Of a stretch of DNA of 12,228 bases, positions 6,989 to 12,228 are shown piece after piece. The stretch covers positions 1 to 12,228 of the forward strand of contig JASHUP010000021.1 of the NCBI GenBank assembly GCA_030039915.1, given 5' to 3'. Numbering within the stretch: position 1 is the stretch's first letter; every line of letters starts with the position of its first letter. Source of the DNA: Thermoplasmata archaeon (GTDB taxonomy: Archaea > Thermoplasmatota > Thermoplasmata > UBA184). Position numbers and translations under genes: made by a program. The notes below the pieces were generated by a model. It was given only the letters and a program-made list of their open reading frames with translations. It was not told where the DNA came from and ran no database searches.

Positions 6989-7638
6989 GCGTAGCGGACG
7001 CGGCCCCGGATCGCCTTCGCTCGGGCCCGCACGTCTTTCGCTCCCGCCGGATTGCCTTCGAGGTACCCCTCGTGGAAGGCTCGCACGAGCGCCTCGGATC
7101 GTGGACTCAACGCCTTCACGTCCTCCTCGACCAGATGGAGGTCGATGCCGAGCTCCTCGAGGCCCGGACTCCGCGTCCCCATCGAGAGGTCGAGCAACGC
7201 CGGAGCGCCGCGAGGGCCATCCGGAAAGAGCACGTTCGAGCTTGTCAGGTCACCGTGGGCGATCGACCCGGCGTGCAGGGTCCCGAGCACGCGACCGAAG
7301 GCGCGGACCGCACTCGCGAGGTCCTCCGCCGGCACACTCGCGTCTTCGAGGAGTTGTCGCAGTGTCGGGCCCGGCAGTTCCTCGAGGATGAGCCGGTGGC
7401 GCTGAAGGTCGATATCGTAGAGGATCGGCGTCCGGACTCCGAGCCGACGGGCGTCGACGAGCAGACGGGCTTCGTTGCGAGTCCGCTCCCGGCGAATACG
7501 GTCGTCGAGCGCCTTCGGCCGGTAAGCCTTGAGGTCACGCTCCTTGAGGAGGGCCGGAAACCCCCACCAGTCGACCTTTCGAAGCGAAGCTTCCGCCCCC
7601 CGCGAGACCTGCGGTCCATCGCTCGAGTCCGACGCCAT
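6985..7638 (-). CDS. bud32: Bud32/PRPK-type atypical kinase, KEOPS complex subunit
   Basis: The 217-residue protein is the stand-alone Bud32, the small kinase/ATPase that works with Kae1 in the KEOPS complex to make t6A in tRNA. It shows the short N-lobe with GAEA (14-17) in place of a glycine-rich loop, the lysine K32 in LLKERDLKAYRP, E57 in ERTRNEARLL, the catalytic HGDLTSSN (129-135, with D130 and N135) and the C-terminal RGRVRY tail that is typical of Bud32. The DFG motif reads DLS (150-152), keeping only the metal-binding aspartate. I chose ATG at 7638. GTG at 7722 would add 28 residues, but it lies upstream of the transcription start predicted from the TATA box at 7729-7735, and no other start codon lies between. 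No Kae1 domain is fused. It overlaps the convergent nnr gene by 4 bp. Confidence 0.9.
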   Translation of the reverse strand: MASDSSDGPQVSRGAEASLRKVDWWGFPALLKERDLKAYRPKALDDRIRRERTRNEARLLVDARRLGVRTPILYDIDLQRHRLILEELPGPTLRQLLEDASVPAEDLASAVRAFGRVLGTLHAGSIAHGDLTSSNVLFPDGPRGAPALLDLSMGTRSPGLEELGIDLHLVEEDVKALSPRSEALVRAFHEGYLEGNPAGAKDVRARAKAIRGRVRYA

Positions 7639-7728
7639 CGCGATCGAAGGTCCCGACGGTTCGCGACGGGCGACGATGCCCCCGCACGAACCGATCGAGG
7701 CTGCCTCGCTCCGCGGGACCACGGCGCT

Positions 7729-7735
7729 CTATAAG
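7729..7735 (-). promoter_or_regulatory. Putative TATA box of bud32
   Basis: On the minus strand this reads CTTATAG, nearly identical to the CTTATAT before the amidohydrolase. It is embedded in a near-palindrome. A start about 25-27 bp downstream (near 7706) would give a leader of about 68 nt before the ATG at 7638. It sits between the MFS stop and bud32, suggesting bud32 is transcribed independently. Confidence 0.5.
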
Positions 7736-7755
7736 AGACGCACCGTCGCGGTCAG

Positions 7756-8943
7756 CTAGGCGGGACGGGGCTCGGAGGGCAGTCCCCGCAGGCGGGCGCG
7801 AATGCCCATCTCCCCGTAGAGGAATTCCATCACCACGAGCGAAATCACCGTCGTGCCGATCGCCATGACGAAGAGGCCAAAATAGCCGTAGAGCTCGATC
7901 GCGATCGCCCCGATCAGCGGGCCCACGCTCCAGAGGGAGGAGTTGATGAGGGAGAAGACCCCGAGGTACTCGGCTCGTTGTCCGGGCGGCGCCATCCGGG
8001 CGACCCAGGCGGTCATGCCCGGACCGAGGAACGAAAGACCCCCGTTGCGGACCGCCTGCGCCGGAATCGTTTCCGACCAGGAGGTCGAGAACATGAAGAT
8101 CCCGTAGGACGCGAGCGTCAGCACGGTTCCGTACCAGATGGCGCGGATCTCTCCGATCCGGTCGATCGCCCGACCGAGCGGAACGCCGGTCACCGCCCCC
8201 GTGACGAGACCGGCGATCGCGACGACGCTCACCTCGAGGTTGTTGGCGCCGAGGCTCGCAGCGAGGAACCCGTAAAACGCGGCGACCGCTCCCGAACCGA
8301 TCGCCCGGATCGAGACCGCCAACGAGAAGTTCACGACGTTGCGGAGCTCGCGGGCCGGCAGTCGCTCGCGGGGGACATCCACCCGGATGTCCGGGACCAG
8401 GAGGATGACCACGCTGAGGGTGCCGATCATCATGACCACGACAAACGGGAACAGGGCCTGCAGACCGTACCAGAACGTCACGAGGCCGGCCAGCACGAAG
8501 CCCACGACGGCCCCGGCGTTCGAGGTCGCATTCAGGAGGCCGTACCCCTCGCCGCGCTCGTGGATTTTCGTGACGTCGGCCACGTAGGCGTTGTAGGCCG
8601 GGCTGCCGATTGCGAGTGCGAGCTCGGCCGCGATGAACAGTCCGCCCGCGAGCAACCATCCCGGAGCGAACACGATGGCGAGAAAGAGCGGAAAGGAGGT
8701 CGCCTCCCCGACCAGCAGAAACGGCTTACGGCGACCCGCTCGGTCCGAGAGCCGCCCCATCCAGGGCCCGATGAGGCTCGCCGGCAGCCACGCCAGGGTA
8801 AGGATCGTGAGCGCGACCGGAAGCGAAGCCCCCTTCACTTCCACCAGGTAGAGGGGAAGGAAGACGATGAACAGACCCCCTCGGTTGCTCGAGAGGAGGG
8901 CGTACAGAGAGAGGGAGAGCAACTCTCGAGAGGTCACGGCCAT
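7756..8943 (-). CDS. Major facilitator superfamily transporter
   Basis: The 395-residue integral membrane protein is about the usual size for a 12-helix MFS carrier. Hydrophobic segments are spaced across the whole length, with a hydrophilic central loop at about 186-203 between the two six-helix halves. MFS motif A appears between helices 2 and 3 as GRLSDRAGRRKP (63-74), and its degenerate copy in the second half as GRAIDRIGEIR (257-267). FLGPGMTAWVARMAPPGQRA (305-324) and FSLINSSLWSVGPLIGA (330-346) resemble drug or metabolite efflux-type MFS proteins. The substrate cannot be identified. The ATG at 8943 (MAVTSRELLS) gives a short cytoplasmic N-terminus as expected. bud32 lies downstream on the same strand, but has its own putative promoter. 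Confidence 0.9.
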   Translation of the reverse strand: MAVTSRELLSLSLYALLSSNRGGLFIVFLPLYLVEVKGASLPVALTILTLAWLPASLIGPWMGRLSDRAGRRKPFLLVGEATSFPLFLAIVFAPGWLLAGGLFIAAELALAIGSPAYNAYVADVTKIHERGEGYGLLNATSNAGAVVGFVLAGLVTFWYGLQALFPFVVVMMIGTLSVVILLVPDIRVDVPRERLPARELRNVVNFSLAVSIRAIGSGAVAAFYGFLAASLGANNLEVSVVAIAGLVTGAVTGVPLGRAIDRIGEIRAIWYGTVLTLASYGIFMFSTSWSETIPAQAVRNGGLSFLGPGMTAWVARMAPPGQRAEYLGVFSLINSSLWSVGPLIGAIAIELYGYFGLFVMAIGTTVISLVVMEFLYGEMGIRARLRGLPSEPRPA

Positions 8944-8954
8944 TCCACCCTGGC

Positions 8955-8970
8955 GAATTACTTACGTTTG
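8955..8970 (-). promoter_or_regulatory. A+T-rich promoter-like element before the MFS gene
   Basis: This is the only A+T-rich block in the 112-bp divergent region 8944-9055. On the minus strand it contains AAACGTAAGTAATTC, 12-27 bp upstream of the MFS ATG. It fits a TATA region with a leaderless or near-leaderless start, but no single box stands out. Confidence 0.35.
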
Positions 8971-9013
8971 CGCCGGGCCGCACGCCCGCGCGGGCGGCTT
9001 CCGCAGAGGACTC

Positions 9014-9020
9014 GTTAAGA
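9014..9020 (+). promoter_or_regulatory. Putative TATA-like element of the enoyl-CoA hydratase gene
   Basis: GTTAAGA is centred 39 bp before the ATG at 9056. A start about 26 bp downstream would leave a leader of about 13 nt that includes AGGT (9047-9050), a possible short Shine-Dalgarno sequence. Confidence 0.4.
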
Positions 9021-9055
9021 ACCTCCCCGAGGTCGGCTCGCTAGCCAGGTCGAAC

Positions 9056-9841
9056 ATGCCGGAAGGCGAGCTGGTCGTTCGCAAGAACGACGAGGAAGGC
9101 GTTGAGATCCTCACCCTGAAGAACCCCCCCGTGAACGCGCTCAGCACAGGGCTGCTCGCCGCGCTGTCGCGCCACGTCGAGGAGATCGCTTCGGACCCGA
9201 AGGTCCGCGCGGTGCTGCTGACCGGTGACGGACAGTACTTCAGCGCCGGCGCCGACCTCAAGGAAATGGCCACGATGGACCTGTCGACCGCCCCCGACGT
9301 GGTCCGAAAGGGCCATGCCCTCTTCCACCGAATCGCGGCCTTGCGACCCCCGGTGGTCGCGGCGATCAACGGTCTCGCCCTCGGGGGCGGACTCGAGCTC
9401 GCACTCTCCTGCGACCTCAGGATCGCGGGCGAGTCCGCGAAGCTCGGGGCCCCGGAGGTGAATTACGGATTGATGCCCGCCTACGGCGGGACCCAACGGC
9501 TGCCCCGCCTCGTCGGGATCCCCAAGGCGAAGGAGCTCATCTTCACCGGGGCGATGATCTCGGCCGCGGAGGCCTTGCGGATCGGCCTCGTCAACAAGGT
9601 GGTTCCCGCCGGACAGGAGCTTCGGGCGGGCCGCGATCTCGCGCACACGATTGCCCAACGAGCGCCGCGCGCGGTCCAGGCGGCCAAGCAGGCGATCGTC
9701 GCGGGGCTCGAGATGCCGCTCGCCCAAGGGATCGACGCGGAAACGAAGCTGTTCGAGACCGACGTGCTTCCGAGCCAGGATCTCGGCGAGGGAATCCTCG
9801 CGTTCGTGGAGCGGCGCCCGCCGAAGTTCAAGGGGGAGTGA
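9056..9841 (+). CDS. Enoyl-CoA hydratase (crotonase family)
   Basis: The 261-residue protein is full length for a crotonase. It would hydrate trans-2-enoyl-CoA to 3-hydroxyacyl-CoA, the second step of beta-oxidation, in the cytosol. The oxyanion-hole segments are FSAGADLKEM (62-71) and NGLALGGGLELALSCDLRIA (105-124). Both acid/base glutamates of true hydratases are present: E114 in GGGLELA and E134 in GAPEVNYG. MPAYGGTQRLPRLVG (140-154) and the C-terminal FVERRPPKFKG are also standard. The pair of glutamates favours hydratase over isomerase or dehalogenase members, though crotonase specificity is never certain. The frame is open further upstream, but that part runs through the divergent promoter region into the MFS gene and shows no family similarity. 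The ATG at 9056 gives the usual N-terminus. The acyl-CoA dehydrogenase follows after 6 nt, so they form an operon. Confidence 0.93.
   Translation: MPEGELVVRKNDEEGVEILTLKNPPVNALSTGLLAALSRHVEEIASDPKVRAVLLTGDGQYFSAGADLKEMATMDLSTAPDVVRKGHALFHRIAALRPPVVAAINGLALGGGLELALSCDLRIAGESAKLGAPEVNYGLMPAYGGTQRLPRLVGIPKAKELIFTGAMISAAEALRIGLVNKVVPAGQELRAGRDLAHTIAQRAPRAVQAAKQAIVAGLEMPLAQGIDAETKLFETDVLPSQDLGEGILAFVERRPPKFKGE
9832..9838 (+). promoter_or_regulatory. Shine-Dalgarno-like site of the second acyl-CoA dehydrogenase
   Basis: GGGGGAG overlaps the last codons of the enoyl-CoA hydratase, 9 nt before the ATG at 9848. It supports the start and an internal ribosome-binding site on a shared transcript. Confidence 0.5.
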
Positions 9842-9847
9842 GCGACC

Positions 9848-11041
9848 ATGGCCATCGACTTCGAGTTCAGTGCGGACCAGGAGGCGTTCCGCTCGGCCGT
9901 CCGGGCATTTCTCGGAAAGGAGGTCGCGCCGATCGTCGCCGAAATGGACGAGAAGGAGGAGTTCCCGCGCGCGAGCGTGCGACGCATGCAGGAGGAGGGC
10001 TACTTCGGGATCCCGATCCCCGAGGAGTACGGCGGTCTGGGTCTCGGAAAGCTCGGCTACTGCATCTTCCTTGAGGAACTGGGGAAGATCGACGCCTCGC
10101 ATGGCACGATCGTCGGGGCCCATACCTCCCTCGGCACGACCCCGCTTCTCTACTACGGTTCGGAGGAGCAGAAACAGAAGTGGCTCGCCCCGGCGGCGAA
10201 GGGGGAGAAACTGCTGGCCTTCAGTCTCACCGAACCTGGCTCGGGCAGCGACTCGGGCGCGGTCCACACGGTCGCCGAGAGGGACGGCAATGATTGGGTG
10301 ATCACCGGCAACAAGATCTATGTCTCGAACGGCCGCGAGGCGGACACGATCATCTTGCTCGCGGGCAACGACGTGAAGCTTGGACCGAACGGGGGCGTGA
10401 CGGCGTTCATCATCGACTCCACGCTCCCGGGGTTCACCGTCGGCCGCTGCGAGAAGAAGATGGGACTCCACGGAACATCGACGGCCGAGCTGGTCCTCGA
10501 CCACGTTCGCGTCGGGCCGGAGCGAGTCCTCGGCGAGGTCGGCAAGGGATTCCACGTCGCGATGACCGCGCTCGACGTCGGTCGGGTGTCGCTCGGCGCC
10601 GGGGCGCTCGGAGGCATGCAAGCGGCCTGTCATCAAGCGACCGAGTTCGCCAAGAACCGAACGCAGTTCGGTCTCCCGATCAGCGAGTACGAGGCGATCC
10701 AGTTCAAGCTCGCCGACATGGCCATGAAGATCCACGCCCTGCGCTACATGGTCTACCACGCCGCGGCGCACCAGGACCGGATGGGCACCGACCCCAAGGC
10801 GTGGGGGCGGCTTGAGCGCGTCGGGAAGACCCGCGAGGCCGCGATCGTGAAGTGCCTCGGGTCCGAATGGGCGAGCGAGGTCATTGACGAGGCGCTCCAG
10901 ATCCACGGCGGGCTCGGCTACATCCGGGGGACGCCGATCGAGCGGGCGTACCGCGACGCGCGCATCGCCGAGATCTACGAAGGCACGAACGAGATCCAGC
11001 GGCTCGTGATCTCGCGGGACCTGCTTTCGAGGGGCCTCTAG
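9848..11041 (+). CDS. Acyl-CoA dehydrogenase, full length
   Basis: The 397-residue flavoenzyme introduces the 2,3 double bond into acyl-CoA and passes electrons to ETF. The three domains are present. The N-terminal helical part includes IPIPEEYGGLGL (55-66). The middle beta domain has FSLTEPGSGSD (125-135) for FAD and substrate binding, and VITGNKIYVSNG (151-162). The C-terminal helical domain has ATEFAKNRTQFGLPI (264-278), QIHGGLGYIRGTPIERAYRD (351-370) and IYEGTNEIQR (376-385). E378 is at the position of the catalytic base of medium- and short-chain enzymes. Chain length cannot be read from sequence. It shares only the family motifs with the fragment at 1-318 (for example IHGGLGYIRGTPIER against [15 protein letters not shown]), so the two are distinct paralogues. 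It ends 6 bp from the end of the convergent acyl-CoA synthetase. Confidence 0.95.
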   Translation: MAIDFEFSADQEAFRSAVRAFLGKEVAPIVAEMDEKEEFPRASVRRMQEEGYFGIPIPEEYGGLGLGKLGYCIFLEELGKIDASHGTIVGAHTSLGTTPLLYYGSEEQKQKWLAPAAKGEKLLAFSLTEPGSGSDSGAVHTVAERDGNDWVITGNKIYVSNGREADTIILLAGNDVKLGPNGGVTAFIIDSTLPGFTVGRCEKKMGLHGTSTAELVLDHVRVGPERVLGEVGKGFHVAMTALDVGRVSLGAGALGGMQAACHQATEFAKNRTQFGLPISEYEAIQFKLADMAMKIHALRYMVYHAAAHQDRMGTDPKAWGRLERVGKTREAAIVKCLGSEWASEVIDEALQIHGGLGYIRGTPIERAYRDARIAEIYEGTNEIQRLVISRDLLSRGL

Positions 11042-11047
11042 GGCGGG

Positions 11048-12228
11048 TCACTTCGCCGGCGGCGCCGAGGGGGCCGCGAGACCGGCGGCTTCTTCTCGGA
11101 GGACTCGCCGGAGAACCTTCTGAACCCCGCTCCGCGGCAGTTGCTCCCGGAACTCGATCCGGCTCGGCGCCTTGAAGTGCGCGATCCGCTCACGGACGAA
11201 GGCGATGAGCTCGGGCGCAGTGACGGAGAGCCCGGGCTTCTTGACGACGAAGGCGACCACCGACTCGCCCCGCTCGGGGTCCGGGCCGCCGACCACGGCG
11301 ACGTCGGCGACCGCCGGGTGTTGGAAAAGGACCTCCTCGACCTCGCGCGGGTAGACCTTCATCCCCCCGACGTTGACCATGTCCTTCTTTCGATCCACGA
11401 TGTAGGCAAACCCGTCCGGGTCGATCCGGGCGACATCGCCCGTCCGGAACCACCCGTCCGCAAGAACGGCCGAGGTCTCTTCGGGCTGATGGTAGTAGCC
11501 GAGCATCACCTGGGGACCTCGGATCGCCAGCTCCCCGACCTCGTTAACCCCCAGCACCCTCGTTCCCGTTTCGAGGTCCACGACGCGCTGGTCGGTGTCG
11601 GGAAGCGGGACCCCGATCGATCCGATCCTCCGCTCGCCCGAGAGCGGATTGACATGGGTCGCGGGGGACGTTTCCGAAAGGCCGTAACCCTCGACGAGGG
11701 TCGCTCCCGTCAGCTCTTCGAACTCCCGCTGAACCTCGACCGGGAGCGGCGCCGATCCGCTGAGGCAGTACTTGATCGAACTGATTTTGAACTTCGAAAG
11801 GTCCGGTTGCCGGAAGAAGGCGAGGTAGAGTGCGGGGACCCCCGGGAACTGGGTCGGCTGGTACCGGTCGATCAGCTTCAGGAGCTCCCGGATCTCCGGC
11901 CGCGTCTGAAGGACGACTGTCCCTCCGACGGCGAATCCCATCAGGAGGACGACGGTGAGTCCGTAGATGTGGAAGAGCGGGATCGCCCCCATCACGACCT
12001 CGTGGTCGGGGTCCAGGCGGATATTCCACGCGTTGCTCTGCACCACGTTCGCCACGAGGTTCCGGTGGGTGAGCATCGCGGCTTTCGGTCGTCCGGTCGT
12101 CCCGCCGGTGTACTGGAGGACCGCGACCGCGGTTCGGGGGTCGGCTTTCGCGATGGGGGCCGAACCGGCCGTGGCGACCGCCGTCTTCCAGGGCCGGACC
12201 CAGGGGTCGGTCGGAAAATCCGTCGGAT
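11048..12228 (-). CDS. AMP-forming acyl-CoA synthetase, 5'-truncated by the window edge
   Basis: 392 residues are visible; a complete long-chain acyl-CoA ligase has about 500-570, so the N-terminal part is missing. The reaction activates a carboxylic acid to acyl-AMP and then acyl-CoA. The ATP-binding motif YTGGTTGRPK is at visible residues 39-48, followed by YGLSET (181-186), GELAIRGPQVMLGYY (231-245), FRTGDVARIDPDG (260-272), DRKKDMVNVGGMKVYPREVE (278-297) and the C-terminal PRSGVQKVLRR (364-374) with the catalytic lysine K370. The usual G before that lysine is Q. Translation starting at ATG 12076 would cut through the ATP-binding motif, so that codon is internal. The context of enoyl-CoA hydratase and acyl-CoA dehydrogenase suggests a fatty or branched-chain acid substrate. 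The tail (AAPSAPPAK) is probably disordered. Confidence 0.94.
   Translation of the reverse strand, partial: PTDFPTDPWVRPWKTAVATAGSAPIAKADPRTAVAVLQYTGGTTGRPKAAMLTHRNLVANVVQSNAWNIRLDPDHEVVMGAIPLFHIYGLTVVLLMGFAVGGTVVLQTRPEIRELLKLIDRYQPTQFPGVPALYLAFFRQPDLSKFKISSIKYCLSGSAPLPVEVQREFEELTGATLVEGYGLSETSPATHVNPLSGERRIGSIGVPLPDTDQRVVDLETGTRVLGVNEVGELAIRGPQVMLGYYHQPEETSAVLADGWFRTGDVARIDPDGFAYIVDRKKDMVNVGGMKVYPREVEEVLFQHPAVADVAVVGGPDPERGESVVAFVVKKPGLSVTAPELIAFVRERIAHFKAPSRIEFREQLPRSGVQKVLRRVLREEAAGLAAPSAPPAK

Noticed and set aside
7978..9018. Plus-strand open frame of 346 codons opposite the MFS gene
   Set aside because: Charged, repetitive composition (D, R, E, H) is what an antisense membrane-protein gene gives; no domain recognised.
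8867..9055. Upstream extension of the enoyl-CoA hydratase frame
   Set aside because: It would read through the divergent promoter region and into the MFS gene; the family N-terminus begins at ATG 9056.
9041..10906. Minus-strand open frame of 621 codons
   Set aside because: Antisense to the enoyl-CoA hydratase and acyl-CoA dehydrogenase, both certain genes; typical G+C-rich shadow.
12074..12076. ATG as the start of the acyl-CoA synthetase
   Set aside because: The frame continues upstream to the window edge and carries the ATP-binding YTGGTTGRPK motif just before this codon, so it is internal.
1..12228. Search for tRNA genes, CRISPR arrays, insertion sequences, attachment sites and long repeats
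   Set aside because: None seen by eye. No intergenic gap exceeds about 120 bp, there are no regularly spaced repeats, and no transposase or integrase motif appears in any convincing frame.

Overview
The window is a gene-dense, roughly two-thirds G+C stretch from what is most likely an archaeon. Two information-processing genes support this: an archaeal/eukaryal-type initiation factor aIF1A (5071-5484) and a Bud32/PRPK-type KEOPS kinase (6985-7638, minus strand). Promoter signals agree: TATA-like boxes lie about 24-39 bp upstream of the first gene of most transcription units. The proteins lack the strong acidity of haloarchaea. A G+C-rich member of the Thermoplasmatota or a similar mesophilic/aerobic lineage is my guess, but the sequence does not prove it. 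No rRNA, tRNA, CRISPR array, insertion sequence or long repeat was seen. Genes cover nearly everything; the largest gaps are about 100-120 bp.

Layout. (1) 1-2096, plus strand: the C-terminal end of an acyl-CoA dehydrogenase, then etfB and etfA, tightly packed as one operon. (2) 3425-2124, minus: a FixC/ETF-quinone oxidoreductase-like flavoprotein converging on etfA. (3) 4094-3477, minus: a two-helix membrane protein with a bacterial-type PH domain, divergent from (4) 4194-5045, plus: a metal-dependent amidohydrolase. (5) 5071-6988, plus: aIF1A followed by a bifunctional NAD(P)H-hydrate repair enzyme. (6) 7638-6985 and 8943-7756, minus: Bud32 and an MFS transporter. (7) 9056-11041, plus: enoyl-CoA hydratase and a second acyl-CoA dehydrogenase. 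(8) 12228-11048, minus: the C-terminal two thirds or so of an AMP-forming acyl-CoA synthetase, cut by the window edge.

How the genes work together. The metabolic theme is acyl-CoA oxidation. The synthetase activates acids to acyl-CoA, two different acyl-CoA dehydrogenases introduce the double bond, and the enoyl-CoA hydratase adds water. EtfAB collects the dehydrogenase electrons and the FixC-like protein would pass them to the quinone pool, or take part in bifurcation. 3-Hydroxyacyl-CoA dehydrogenase, thiolase and the FixX ferredoxin are not in the window. The middle block (aIF1A, NAD(P)HX repair, Bud32) is housekeeping.

No clearly novel multi-gene system was found. The more notable points are a mixed start strategy (TATA box close to the start codon for first genes, Shine-Dalgarno for several downstream genes), a cysteine-free FixC with no FixX nearby, motif deviations in Bud32 (DLS for DFG) and in the NAD(P)HX dehydratase domain (TPN for TPH), and two convergent genes whose stop codons share one CTAG.
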